A stretch of DNA of 64,000 nucleotides, taken from positions 62,001-126,000 of the forward strand of contig NZ_NHSH01000057.1 in NCBI RefSeq assembly GCF_016653315.1. Direction: 5' to 3'. Below are positions 1-7,955 of this stretch, piece by piece. The translations under genes were made by a program, and so were the position numbers. This DNA is from Halochromatium roseum (GTDB lineage Bacteria; Pseudomonadota; Gammaproteobacteria; Chromatiales; Chromatiaceae). Position 1 is the first letter of the stretch, and every line of letters begins with the position of its first letter. Under the pieces are notes generated by a model, which was not told the origin of the DNA, searched no databases, and saw only the letters and a program-made list of their open reading frames with translations.

Positions 1-19
1 GTTTGATGCGCCCCTGAGG

Positions 20-54
20 AAGTCCCGCGCGTCGATCCACCGACAGCGGGACTT
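20..54 (+). terminator. Hairpin upstream of gvpC (attenuator or terminator)
   Basis: A perfect 9-bp inverted repeat (20-28 with 46-54; arm AAGTCCCGC) closes a 17-nt loop and has no downstream T-run. It lies just before the gvpC ribosome binding site. In many gas-vesicle operons a hairpin between gvpA and gvpC makes most transcripts stop after gvpA, so the structural protein is overproduced. The stem is seen; the attenuator role and the presence of gvpA upstream are inferred. Confidence 0.6.
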
Positions 55-86
55 GTGGTTCCTGGATTGGCCTGAGGAGACAGACG

Positions 87-965
87 ATGAGCAAGATTTT
101 AGATGAGATGACGCATCTGCGCAGCGATATCGATCGCGCGCGAGAGGGCCGCGCGCAGGCCCAGCAGGCGCGCTCCGAGCAGCTTGCGGACCAGGCATCG
201 CTAGTAGAAGGCCTGCTCACCGGCTTTGCCGCGGCGCGCGCCGACCAGGGTGCGGCTGACCGCGCCGCACGTCAGCAGTTTCTCGCTGGCTTAGGGCAAG
301 ATATCAACGCCTTGAGCCAAGGCGTGCGCGACATGATGCAGGATCTGCAGCAAGCCAGGACCGAGCAGGCGGCGGCTGCGGCCGAAGAGCGCCGCGCCCA
401 GGTCGAGGCGATTGCCGATGACATTCGCGGGACGCTTGGCGAGTTCAAACAGTCGATGATCGCTTTTCGCTCCGATTACCTGGCATCCGTCGATGAGGAT
501 GCTTCCGCGCGTGCTGGCTTTGTCGCTGAGACCGCGCGTCAGGTTGGCGATCTGCTGAATGGCTTCAAGCAGGAGCGCAGCCAACAGGCTGCCGCCGCTG
601 CTCAGACGCGACTTGCTTTCATGCGGGATCTCAGCAGCCAGGTTGCCGCGATTCAGAACTCGGTGGCTGAGGATCTTGCTGGGGTGCGGCAGTTGTTTGG
701 AGCAGCCTCTGAGTCCGCTGCTCGTTCAGCCAAGCCTGTATCGAACTCGGCGCGGGCAAAAAAGCCGGCTACCGCGCCAGCATCGCCAGCACCATCGGCC
801 GCGCCAACCAAGCAGGCGGGGACGCATGAGCAAGCCCAGCCGGTGGCCGATGAGTCGGTGACCAATGGTGGCAAGGCTCCGGCAGCCGCACACAAGCCGA
901 GGAAGTCAAGTGCTCACCAGGAAGCAAAGGCGAAAGCGTCGAAAGAATCGATAGCAGGCGACTGA
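87..965 (+). CDS. gvpC: Gas vesicle protein GvpC-like
   Basis: Probable outer-surface scaffold that strengthens the gas-vesicle shell. The 292-residue protein is Ala/Gln/Arg-rich and helical. It holds three to four degenerate repeats of about 35-40 residues between residues 60 and 205, each with a core like FLAGLGQDI, FRSDYLASV, FVAETARQV or FMRDLSSQV followed by an Ala/Gln/Glu-rich stretch; this is the pattern of GvpC. The C-terminal 80 residues are a low-complexity Ala/Pro/Lys tail. The ATG has a strong GAGGAG site about 8 nt upstream. It leads gvpN and the other gvp genes. GvpC sequences diverge widely, so repeat form and context carry the call. Confidence 0.82.
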   Translation: MSKILDEMTHLRSDIDRAREGRAQAQQARSEQLADQASLVEGLLTGFAAARADQGAADRAARQQFLAGLGQDINALSQGVRDMMQDLQQARTEQAAAAAEERRAQVEAIADDIRGTLGEFKQSMIAFRSDYLASVDEDASARAGFVAETARQVGDLLNGFKQERSQQAAAAAQTRLAFMRDLSSQVAAIQNSVAEDLAGVRQLFGAASESAARSAKPVSNSARAKKPATAPASPAPSAAPTKQAGTHEQAQPVADESVTNGGKAPAAAHKPRKSSAHQEAKAKASKESIAGD

Positions 966-1093
966 GAGATCGATGCCTGAGCGCTGATCGCGACCTGATG
1001 GCCCGGGTTGCCAGGATCAGCGCTGACCCGTCCTGGCCCGATTTGATTGGGCCGTTTCGTTGATGTCTTGATGTGCGCTGAGCCTGGAATTGA

Positions 1094-2143
1094 ATGATGA
1101 CCCTGGAAAGTCTTCGACCCGATGTCGGTCTGAATGATGATGATCTCGTTGTCCCCGAGGCGAGCGAGACCTTTGTCTCCACACCCTATGTGGAGGAGGT
1201 GACGAATCGGGCGCTGGTCTATCTGCGGGCCGGTTATCCAGTGCATCTTGCCGGCCCTTCTGGGACTGGTAAGACGACCATGGCCTTCCATTTGGCCGCG
1301 CTCTGGGGGCGGCCGGTGACTCTGATCCATGGTAATGATGAGTTTAGCGTCTCTGATCTGATCGGCACCAATGATGCCGGCTATCGGCGCAGCAAGGTGG
1401 TTGATAATTACATCCATTCGGTAGTGCGCACTGAGGAAGAGATGCGGCAAATGTGGGTCGATAATCGCCTGACGACCGCCTGTCGCAATGGCGATACGCT
1501 GATCTACGATGAGTTCAATCGCTCACGGCCCGAGGCGAACAATGTGCTGCTCTCGGTGATGTCGGAGGGGATCTTGAACCTGCCGGGATTGCGCACGGCG
1601 GGAGAGGGCTACCTGGATGTCGGCGGCGATTTTCGTGCCATCTTCACCTCCAATCCTGAAGAATACGCCGGCACGCACAAGACCCAGGATGCGCTAGCGG
1701 ATCGCATGATCACGATCCGTCTGAATCCGCCGGATCGCGATACCGAGATCGAGATCGTCAAGGCCAAGGCCGGCATCGATGAATTTGAGGCCGGTCATAT
1801 CGTTGACATCATTCGTGAGTTGCGCGGCAGCGGCGAGAACAAGACGCGACCGACCCTGCGCGCGGGGATTGCGATTGGCAAGATCCTCGGTATGGTCAAT
1901 GGCCGAGCGCGCTTTGGCGACCGCTTCTTCCATGGCGTCTGTTATGACGTGGTCAGCACTGAAAGCGCAAAGGTCCTGCATGATGGGCAGTCGATCTTCC
2001 GGCAATTGGTCGACAGCGTGATCAAGCAGGTCTGTCCGCCGGTGGCGGCTGGACCAGGCGCCGAGGCTGCCGGTAGGAGCGCGTTGAGCGATGACATTGT
2101 CGTCGCTTTGAGCGGCAAGCCAAATCTGATCAGGAGTCAATAA
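1094..2143 (+). CDS. gvpN: Gas vesicle protein GvpN (AAA+/MoxR-type ATPase)
   Basis: ATPase needed for gas vesicles to reach full width, probably a chaperone or remodeller during assembly. The 349-residue protein has Walker A GPSGTGKTT near residue 57, a Walker B-like IYDEFNRS near residue 137 and a sensor-1 stretch IFTSNPEEYAGTH near residue 183, all typical of GvpN. Two ATGs in a row (1094 and 1097) are possible starts. The stop overlaps the next start by one base, so translation is probably coupled. The order gvpC-gvpN-gvpV matches proteobacterial clusters such as that of Serratia. Confidence 0.95.
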   Translation: MMTLESLRPDVGLNDDDLVVPEASETFVSTPYVEEVTNRALVYLRAGYPVHLAGPSGTGKTTMAFHLAALWGRPVTLIHGNDEFSVSDLIGTNDAGYRRSKVVDNYIHSVVRTEEEMRQMWVDNRLTTACRNGDTLIYDEFNRSRPEANNVLLSVMSEGILNLPGLRTAGEGYLDVGGDFRAIFTSNPEEYAGTHKTQDALADRMITIRLNPPDRDTEIEIVKAKAGIDEFEAGHIVDIIRELRGSGENKTRPTLRAGIAIGKILGMVNGRARFGDRFFHGVCYDVVSTESAKVLHDGQSIFRQLVDSVIKQVCPPVAAGPGAEAAGRSALSDDIVVALSGKPNLIRSQ

Positions 2144-2508
2144 TGGCAATCAAGACAACGCGTCCACCGCGCACCTTAAGCGACATCAAGACCGTCGCGG
2201 GACGAAGCTCGAATAAGAATCAACGGCGCTACGCCAGTTATTTTCAATTAGGTGCGCTAGAGCTTGAGCGTTATCGTCGAGGGCTTGAGCGGGATGCGGC
2301 ACAGGGGCGGATTGATGGCATCAATGAGCGCCTTGGTGAGATCGAGACTGAAATGCAGGGCCTGCTCGTCGAGGCTGGGGTCGAAGGCGTACAAAGATCG
2401 ACCAAACAGGATGCTCGCGCGCCCGCTGGCCGTCGCTCGGAGACTTGCAGCCGGTCCACCTCGGGCGAGCCAACAGGCCAGTCTCGTGGGCTACGCATCC
2501 GCTATTGA
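2143..2508 (+). CDS. gvpV: Gas vesicle protein GvpV-like
   Basis: Small basic accessory protein (121 residues) in the position of gvpV, between gvpN and gvpF. The N-terminal half reads RTLSDIKTVAGR, then a helical Glu/Arg-rich segment; the C-terminus is low complexity and ends in IRY, an ending I associate with this family. The start overlaps the gvpN stop and has an AGGAG site 7 nt upstream. Its biochemical role is unknown. Identity rests mainly on gene order and on the N- and C-terminal motifs. Confidence 0.7.
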   Translation: MAIKTTRPPRTLSDIKTVAGRSSNKNQRRYASYFQLGALELERYRRGLERDAAQGRIDGINERLGEIETEMQGLLVEAGVEGVQRSTKQDARAPAGRRSETCSRSTSGEPTGQSRGLRIRY

Positions 2509-2550
2509 AACGCAAGCCTCAACCGCGATCAAACAATCCGCAGGATTATC

Positions 2551-3342
2551 ATGGCTCAGAAATCGAAATCGCCGGGCGGAAAATTTATCTATGCGCTGGT
2601 CGATGTTGGTGATGAGGCGCCCGCTTATCGCGTGACCGGACTGAATAAGGAGCGAGTCTATGGCCTGAATGCGGGCCATATCGGCGCGGTCGTCAGTGAT
2701 ATTCAAAGTGCCCGTGTGCGCCCGGAACGGCGCCATCTGATGGCGCATCGCGCCGTGCTCGCTCATCTTTTGGAACAGGGCACCGTATTGCCAATGCGTT
2801 TCGGCGTCATTGCAACCAGTGCCGCGGCGGTACAGAGCTTATTGACTGGTAATCGTGCCGCGATCGAGGAGCAGTTACAGCGGGTGCGCCACCGCGTTGA
2901 GATGGGGCTTCGCGTCTCCTGGGACGTCGGTAACATCTATGAGTATTTCGTCAGCATGCACCCCGTCCTGCGCGAGATGCGTGATTATGTGATGCAAGAA
3001 GAGCATAACCGACGCGAAGAGAAGATCGAGCTAGGCCGAATGTTCGATCGCTTGGTGCAGGAAGAGCGCGAGCGGCATACCGCAGCGGTCATCGAGGTGT
3101 TACGCGGCTATTGTGAAGAAGTGGTTGCGAATCCTCCTAAGCATGAAAAAGAGGTGATGAATCTGGCTTGTCTGGTCGACAAAGCAGCGCAGGCCGAGTT
3201 CGAGAAAGGTGTGTTTGAGGCCTCAAAGCGATTCAATAACGACTTTCTGTTCGATTACAACGGCCCTTGGGCACCCCACAATTTCGTCGATCTCGATCTG
3301 CAGACACCCTCTCAGCCAGCGAATCGAGCGGCCGTCGGCTAG
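2551..3342 (+). CDS. gvpF: Gas vesicle protein GvpF/GvpL family
   Basis: Accessory protein thought to bind GvpA monomers and keep them from aggregating before assembly. The 263-residue sequence has the family layout: an N-terminal alpha/beta domain (FIYALVDVG; then VLPMRFGVIA near residue 80), a long charged helical middle (residues 100-190) and a second alpha/beta domain ending FLFDYNGPWAPHNFVDL, the conserved GvpF/L C-terminal signature. It is a single-copy gene here; some organisms carry several. It lies 42 bp after gvpV and 48 bp before gvpG, in one apparent operon. Confidence 0.93.
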   Translation: MAQKSKSPGGKFIYALVDVGDEAPAYRVTGLNKERVYGLNAGHIGAVVSDIQSARVRPERRHLMAHRAVLAHLLEQGTVLPMRFGVIATSAAAVQSLLTGNRAAIEEQLQRVRHRVEMGLRVSWDVGNIYEYFVSMHPVLREMRDYVMQEEHNRREEKIELGRMFDRLVQEERERHTAAVIEVLRGYCEEVVANPPKHEKEVMNLACLVDKAAQAEFEKGVFEASKRFNNDFLFDYNGPWAPHNFVDLDLQTPSQPANRAAVG

Positions 3343-3390
3343 GCGGTCACGCGATGACAGGTCGACCAGTCACAGGATGAGGCCGGTGCT

Positions 3391-3801
3391 GTGCTACTGA
3401 TCGATGACATTCTTTTCAGCCCCTATCGCGGTCTGTTCTGGGTATTTAAGGAGATCCATAAGGCCGCACTCGAGGAGGTTAAAGGCGAGGCGGCGCGTAT
3501 CCGCAATGAGCTCACCGATCTCTACACGATGCTCGAGACCGAGCAGATCGATGAGGAGGAGTTCGACCGCCGTGAGGGACCGTTGCTTGACCGGCTCGAC
3601 GAGCTCGAGGCGGATGAAGCGCCAGATGAGGACGATGAGGAGGATGAAGATCAGGATGACGAAGATCTGGATGATGCGGATGCGGATGCGGATGCGGATG
3701 CGGATGCGGTTAATGAGGTTTCGGATGCGCATGATGAGGATTCGGAGGATAACCAGGCCGATAGCGAGGATGGCGAAGACGACTGGGAAGCCCACAAATG
3801 A
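3391..3801 (+). CDS. gvpG: Gas vesicle protein GvpG
   Basis: Small helical gas-vesicle accessory protein. The first 70 residues are typical GvpG: an amphipathic start (LLIDDILFSPYRGLFWVF) followed by KEIHKAALEEV and a Glu/Arg-rich coiled segment. It begins with GTG, with a GAGG site 8 nt upstream. Residues 75-136 form an unusually long acidic tail, almost all Asp, Glu and Ala, part of it encoded by a hexanucleotide microsatellite. Tail length could therefore vary between strains by slippage without changing frame. Confidence 0.9.
   Translation: MLLIDDILFSPYRGLFWVFKEIHKAALEEVKGEAARIRNELTDLYTMLETEQIDEEEFDRREGPLLDRLDELEADEAPDEDDEEDEDQDDEDLDDADADADADADAVNEVSDAHDEDSEDNQADSEDGEDDWEAHK
3673..3708 (+). 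repeat. Hexanucleotide tandem repeat (GATGCG)6 inside gvpG
   Basis: Six perfect copies of GATGCG, in frame, encode alternating Asp-Ala. Because the unit is 6 bp, gain or loss of copies changes tail length but not frame. Confidence 0.95.
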
Positions 3802-3880
3802 CCCTGATGGCACAGCCTGAATTTGCGCATGAGCCGGCATTGGCGCTGCTTTGTTGTCGATCCGCTGAGCTGAGCCTGGC

Positions 3881-4201
3881 GTGAGCGATGCGAGCATCGG
3901 CATCGCTGCTGGCACCCTGAGCGGTGGCAGTCAGGGGCTGGGTCAAGATCAGGATCTCGGTCATGGCACTGGCAGGTCGAGGACACCCGGAGCCGAGCAG
4001 CAGCACATCTCGCTGTGCGAGGCGCTGGATCGCATCCTCAACAAGGGCGCCGTGGTGGTGGCTGATCTGACCATCTCGGTTGCCGATATCGATCTCATTT
4101 ACATCAACTTGCAGGCCCTGATCACCTCGGTCGAGACCGGGCGGCGGCTGCAGCAAGAGGCGGCTCATGAACGACAAACAGCCGACGGCGGCAAATCCTA
4201 A
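3881..4201 (+). CDS. GvpA/GvpJ-family gas vesicle protein with N-terminal extension
   Basis: Minor shell-related protein of the GvpA/J/M/S superfamily. Residues 42-90 carry the core: SLCEALDRILNKGAVV, then VADLTISVADIDLIYINLQ and LITSVETG, matching the helix-strand-strand-helix fold of GvpA paralogues. About 40 Gly/Ser/Gln-rich residues precede it, absent from the major GvpA. The GTG at 3881 is the furthest upstream start; a later start would remove some of the extension. It occupies the place of Serratia gvpA2 and overlaps gvpK by 35 bp. The 79 bp between gvpG and this gene are too short for a gvpW. Confidence 0.82.
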   Translation: MSDASIGIAAGTLSGGSQGLGQDQDLGHGTGRSRTPGAEQQHISLCEALDRILNKGAVVVADLTISVADIDLIYINLQALITSVETGRRLQQEAAHERQTADGGKS

Positions 4202-4550
4202 ACGACCTCAGGGGGTGCTGCCGGATGCGCTGGACAGGTCGCTGCAGGCGTCTACCCGATTCTCAGGGACCGGCTCAGTAGGCGGTCGCAAGCGCCTGGA
4301 GATTGATGGCGAGCGCGTGCGTGATGGGTTAGCGCAATTGGTGCTGACGCTGATCAAGCTGCTGCACGAGCTGCTAGAGCGACAAGCGATCGCGCGGATG
4401 GACTCCGGCTCGCTGAATGACGAGGAGATCGAACGACTCGGCCTGACACTGATGCGTCAGGCCGATGAGCTGGCACGCGTGCGCAAGGCCTTTGGCCTGC
4501 GCGATGAGGATTTGAACATCGATCTCGGCCCGTTGGGCCGACTGCTTTAA
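4167..4550 (+). CDS. gvpK: Gas vesicle protein GvpK
   Basis: Accessory protein required for vesicle formation. The 127-residue sequence has the GvpK core from residue 45: LEIDGERVRDGLAQLVLTL, then KLLHELLERQAIARMDSG, LNDEEIERLGLTLM and a C-terminal LNIDLGPLGRLL. The start lies inside the upstream gvpA-like gene with an AGAGG site 6 nt before the ATG, so translation is probably coupled. No gvpX-like gene separates it from the next gvpA paralogue, unlike in Serratia. Confidence 0.95.
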   Translation: MNDKQPTAANPKRPQGVLPDALDRSLQASTRFSGTGSVGGRKRLEIDGERVRDGLAQLVLTLIKLLHELLERQAIARMDSGSLNDEEIERLGLTLMRQADELARVRKAFGLRDEDLNIDLGPLGRLL

Positions 4551-4559
4551 AGATGCATC

Positions 4560-4889
4560 ATGGCCACCAATCAACGCAATCTGACCCATGCGACCGACAG
4601 CACAACCGTCGCCGACCTGCTTGAGCGCTTGCTGGATAAGGGGGTTGTGATTGCGGGCGACATCCGCGTCAAGCTGGTCGAGGTCGAGCTGCTGACGATC
4701 GAGGTGCGGCTGTTGATCTGCTCGGTCGATCGCGCCGTCGAGATGGGTGTCGACTGGTGGCGTGGCAACCCAACCTTCGATACCAAGGCGCGTGACCCAC
4801 AGTTGAACACCCCAGGACTAGAAGAACGGCTGGCTCGGCTGGAGGAAAAGCTTGAGACGCCAGCGTCGTCCGACCCGGAATCTCGATAG
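4560..4889 (+). CDS. GvpA/GvpJ-family gas vesicle protein (gvpA3 position)
   Basis: Second minor GvpA-superfamily protein, 109 residues. The core is at residues 15-65: TTVADLLERLLDKGVVIAG, then DIRVKLVEVELLTIEVRLL and ICSVDRAVEMG. A Trp-containing linker follows, then a short predicted coiled coil (LEERLARLEEKLE). Such paralogues are thought to act at vesicle tips or in nucleation. It starts 9 bp after gvpK and is the last recognisable gvp gene. Its 3' end runs into the decayed mazF fragment. Confidence 0.85.
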   Translation: MATNQRNLTHATDSTTVADLLERLLDKGVVIAGDIRVKLVEVELLTIEVRLLICSVDRAVEMGVDWWRGNPTFDTKARDPQLNTPGLEERLARLEEKLETPASSDPESR

Positions 4890-5070
4890 GGAATCTGATA
4901 TCGTCTTTGTTGATTTCGAGCCGACCAAAGGCAAAGAGATCGGTAAGTACCGTCCGGCGCTGGTGTTGCGAGCAGGGCTTATAACCAGGCGACTGGCCTG
5001 CTCATCTGCTGCCCGATCAGCACCAGTCTCCGGGGTGCGGCCACAGAGGTGCTCCATTTGGCCTCGACGC
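4885..5070 (+). pseudogene. Degenerate MazF/PemK-family toxin fragment
   Basis: Relic of an mRNA-interferase toxin. One frame reads SDIVFVDFEPTKGKEIG then KYRPALVL, the conserved N-terminus of MazF/PemK. At about 4973-4977 the match shifts frame and continues AYNQATGLLICCPISTS then LRGAATEV. The missing base, the lack of a start codon free of the upstream gene and the loss of the C-terminal third show the gene is broken. No intact antitoxin gene is adjacent. It sits exactly between the gas-vesicle and nif blocks, as expected of a rearrangement or insertion scar. Confidence 0.75.
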
Positions 5071-5082
5071 GGGTTGTAGATA

Positions 5083-6360
5083 TCAGGCATAAGCGGGCTG
5101 AAAGCCGGCCTGATGCCCCTGGCCCTCGGTCGCTGGGCGGTCTTGATCCCAATAGGGCGAGAGCTTGCGCAGTTGAGCGACGACCGGTGGCACGGCTTCG
5201 ATGACGCGTTCGATCTCCTCGGCCGTGGTGTAGCGCGAGAGCGAGAAGCGGGTGGTGCCGTGGGCGGCAGTGAAGGGGATGCCCATGGCGCGCATCACAT
5301 GGCTTGGCTCAAGCGAGCCCGAGGTGCAGGCCGAGCCACTGGAGGCGGCGATGCCAAGCTTGTTCAACAGCAGCAAAATGGCCTCACCCTCGATGAACTC
5401 GAAGGCGATGTTGCTGGTGTTCGGTAGTCGATTGCTGGGATCGCCGGTGACGAAGCTGTTGGGGACCACCTCAAGGATGCCTTGCTCAAGCCGGTCGCGC
5501 AATGCGGCGACCTGGGTGCGCTCGGTCTCAAGATGGGCTTGGGCCAGCTCGCAGGCCTTGCCGAGCGCGACGATCGAGGCGCTATTCTCGGTGCCAGCAC
5601 GTCGACCGCGCTCTTGATGGCCACCACGCAGCAGCGGACGGAAGCGGGTGCCGCGACGCAGATAGAGCACGCCGATACCCTTGGGCGCATGCAGCTTGTG
5701 CCCGGACAGCGAGAGCATGTCGATGGCCGTCGTCTTGAGATCGATCGTCAGCTTGCCGACGGCTTGCACCGCGTCGGTATGGAACATCACACCGGCCTCG
5801 CGTGCCATCTCGGCCATCTGTTCGACCGGGAACAGGGTGCCGGTCTCGTTGTTGGCCCACATCACCGAGACGATGGCGACCTGATCGCTAAGCAGCGATT
5901 GATACCGCGCGAGATCGAGGCGCCCCTGGCCATCGACCTCGAGCCTGTGAACGGTATAGCCGTCCTTCTCCAGATGCTCGCAGAGGCTCAGCACTGCCGG
6001 ATGTTCGACCACCGTGGTGATGATCTCGCGGCGCTCCGGCTGGGCCTTGAGCGCGGACAAGATGGCGGTGGAATCGGACTCGGTGCCGCAGGAAGTGAAT
6101 ACGATCTCGGAGTCGAGCTCGGCGCCAAGCAGGGCTTGCACCTGCTGGCGCGCGGTCTTGATCGCGCGCCCGACCCGGTCGCCGAACTGATGCATCGAGG
6201 AGGCGTTGCCGAACTGATCGCTGAAGTAGGGCAACATCGCCTCGACCACTTCGGGTGCGACCATGGTGGTGGCGTTATTGTCGAGATAGATACCGGTGCT
6301 GGGTTGATCGCTAGACATGCTGGTTGAGCTCATGGTGTCGGTGTTCATCGTCTGTGTCAC
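5083..6360 (-). CDS. nifS: Cysteine desulfurase NifS
   Basis: PLP enzyme that takes sulfur from cysteine and passes it to NifU for nitrogenase Fe-S clusters. The 425-residue protein is close to Azotobacter-type NifS throughout: YLDNNATT near residue 25, the PLP-Lys in SLSGHKLHAPKG, GGHQERGRRAGTEN, and the catalytic Cys in ASSGSACTSGSLEPSHVMRAM. The family normally starts near the YLDNNATT strand, so the first 20 Met/Ser/Thr-rich residues are an extension or the start is later. It lies 192 bp downstream of nifU; nothing else was recognised in that gap. Confidence 0.96.
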   Translation of the reverse strand: MTQTMNTDTMSSTSMSSDQPSTGIYLDNNATTMVAPEVVEAMLPYFSDQFGNASSMHQFGDRVGRAIKTARQQVQALLGAELDSEIVFTSCGTESDSTAILSALKAQPERREIITTVVEHPAVLSLCEHLEKDGYTVHRLEVDGQGRLDLARYQSLLSDQVAIVSVMWANNETGTLFPVEQMAEMAREAGVMFHTDAVQAVGKLTIDLKTTAIDMLSLSGHKLHAPKGIGVLYLRRGTRFRPLLRGGHQERGRRAGTENSASIVALGKACELAQAHLETERTQVAALRDRLEQGILEVVPNSFVTGDPSNRLPNTSNIAFEFIEGEAILLLLNKLGIAASSGSACTSGSLEPSHVMRAMGIPFTAAHGTTRFSLSRYTTAEEIERVIEAVPPVVAQLRKLSPYWDQDRPATEGQGHQAGFQPAYA

Positions 6361-6552
6361 GCGAAGCCGATCAATCCGCTAAACTGCTCCGTCACGGACT
6401 CATGGTCTCGCCCAAGCCAAGTGCTTTCTTTGCTGAGCATTTTCGCGTCTTTGCGTCTTCGCGTGACATCTTCTTTTTCGCAAGACTCTTTTCGTAAGGC
6501 TTTCGCCTGAGCTGTTTGCGTTGAATCAAGCTTTTATTGCCGAAGCACAGGC

Positions 6553-7653
6553 TCAGGCGCGCTGAGCAACGGCCATCGCCTGTTCTGGCAGCACGCGAAC
6601 CAGTTCACCGAGATCCTCGCAGATGCGCTCCTGAATACCTTCCAGCGTCACCGCGGCAAGCTGGCAGCCGGAGCAGGCGCCGACCATCTTGACGAAGATG
6701 TTCTTGCCATCGACATCAATTAGTTCGATATCGCCATGGTCGCGCTGCAGATTTGGCCGAATCGACTCGATGGTCTGCTCGATGCGGCGGATGCGGGCGA
6801 GATTGCTCAGCTTGGGGCGAGACTTTGCGCTGGGTTCAGCCTGGTTCGCTGTTGCCGCCGCTGGCGATGCGGCGGCTAATGCGGCGCTGCCAGGAGGTGG
6901 TGCGACGCTTGCTGATGACGCGGGCGGCGCTGTTGCGCTCGTTGCAACGGCTGCCGCATCCGTCGACGGCTGTTCAGCCGGCGAGGCTGTTTGGGCGCGC
7001 TTCGGCATCAGCGGCATGCCCACGGCAACCCGCTGGCGCTCCGGTGCTTTGGCTGGTGAAGCAGCTGGCTGAAAATCGCGCCCCTGCTCCTTGAGCACAC
7101 GCGCAAGGATGGTTTCGATGCCTTCATGACAGGCCGAGCAGCCGCCCCCGGCCTTGGTGTAGTTCGATACCTCTTCGACGCTGCTGAGATGGTTCGCGCG
7201 GATGGTCTCCTCGATCAGCACCTCATCGACGGCGAAGCACTTGCAGATCATGGCGCCTTCTTCATGATCGTCGCTCCAGACCTCGCCGCGGTAGTTGGCG
7301 ACCGCCGATTGCAGGGCTTCGCGACCCATCACCGAGCAGTGCATCTTCTCTGGCGGCAGGCCGTCGAGGTAGTCGGCGATGTCCTGATTGCTGACCTTGA
7401 GGGCCTGATCAAGCGTCATACCCTTGATGATCTCGGTCAGTGCCGAGCTGGAGGCGATCGCCGAGCCGCAGCCGAAGGTCTGGAAGCCGGCGTCGAGGAT
7501 GGTCTCGTTCTCTGGGTCGACCTTCAGGGTCAGGCGCAGCGCATCGCCACAGGAGAGGGAGCCGACCTCGCCGATCGCATTGGAGTCAGCGACGGCGCCG
7601 GCATTGCGCGGGTTGAAGAAGTGCTCTTTGACGGTGTCTGAGTAATCCCACAT
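6553..7653 (-). CDS. nifU: Fe-S cluster scaffold NifU
   Basis: Scaffold on which [2Fe-2S] and [4Fe-4S] clusters are built for nitrogenase. Three domains: IscU-like (1-130, from [17 protein letters not shown], with Cys in [16 protein letters not shown] and MHCSVMG), a central permanent [2Fe-2S] domain (ICKCFAVDE and [11 protein letters not shown]), and a C-terminal Nfu domain ([18 protein letters not shown]). The start at 7653 was chosen because the conserved N-terminus begins there with GGAG 7 nt upstream; a longer reading adds 50 non-homologous residues and crosses the promoter. The linker between domains two and three is an unusually long Ala/Pro/Ser-rich stretch of about 65 residues. Confidence 0.96.
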   Translation of the reverse strand: MWDYSDTVKEHFFNPRNAGAVADSNAIGEVGSLSCGDALRLTLKVDPENETILDAGFQTFGCGSAIASSSALTEIIKGMTLDQALKVSNQDIADYLDGLPPEKMHCSVMGREALQSAVANYRGEVWSDDHEEGAMICKCFAVDEVLIEETIRANHLSSVEEVSNYTKAGGGCSACHEGIETILARVLKEQGRDFQPAASPAKAPERQRVAVGMPLMPKRAQTASPAEQPSTDAAAVATSATAPPASSASVAPPPGSAALAAASPAAATANQAEPSAKSRPKLSNLARIRRIEQTIESIRPNLQRDHGDIELIDVDGKNIFVKMVGACSGCQLAAVTLEGIQERICEDLGELVRVLPEQAMAVAQRA

Positions 7654-7743
7654 GGTCTGGCTCCAGGCTCGAGTTTTTGGCGGCTGCTGGCGCTGAAGGG
7701 GCGCCGATCGGTGCGATTGAGAATCCGCATGGTTGTCTTGGCA

Positions 7744-7760
7744 AGCAACTCTTGGGCCTA
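7744..7760 (-). promoter_or_regulatory. Sigma-54 (-24/-12) promoter for nifUS
   Basis: On the minus strand the sequence reads TAGGCCCAAGAGTTGCT: GG and GC 12 bp apart, with TTGCT matching the -12 consensus exactly and GGC present at -24. It places the start of transcription near 7733, about 80 bp before nifU. The spacing is exact and a NifA site lies upstream. Confidence 0.72.
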
Positions 7761-7821
7761 GAGTGAGGGAGGTTTCAGGTCTCTGAAATTCAAGAGATTC
7801 CATCCGCCTCTTGGCACGGGT

Positions 7822-7837
7822 TGTCGGGCTTGCAACA
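7822..7837 (-). promoter_or_regulatory. NifA upstream activator sequence for nifUS
   Basis: A perfect TGT-N10-ACA (7822-7824 and 7835-7837) is centred about 97 bp upstream of the predicted nifU transcription start, in the usual window for NifA binding. It lies in the 302-bp gap between nifU and the divergent Uma2 gene, which otherwise holds only the promoter and the Uma2 ribosome binding site. Confidence 0.7.
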
Positions 7838-7955
7838 AGCAGGTTGTCGGCAGCGTAACGCGCACTCGGATTTTTTCGTGCTTTGGGATTGATTCAAGCG
7901 ATACGATGCGGACAGTCGACGAGCTGATCTTTAGATTGAACAAGGAGAAAGACTG

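Noticed and set aside
2264-2635. Overlapping 123-codon frame across gvpV and gvpF
   Set aside because: It covers parts of two better supported genes in another frame and has no gvp motif.
5482-6327. Long plus-strand open frame (281 codons) opposite nifS
   Set aside because: Shadow of a GC-rich gene: NifS on the minus strand is unambiguous and the plus frame has no family motif.
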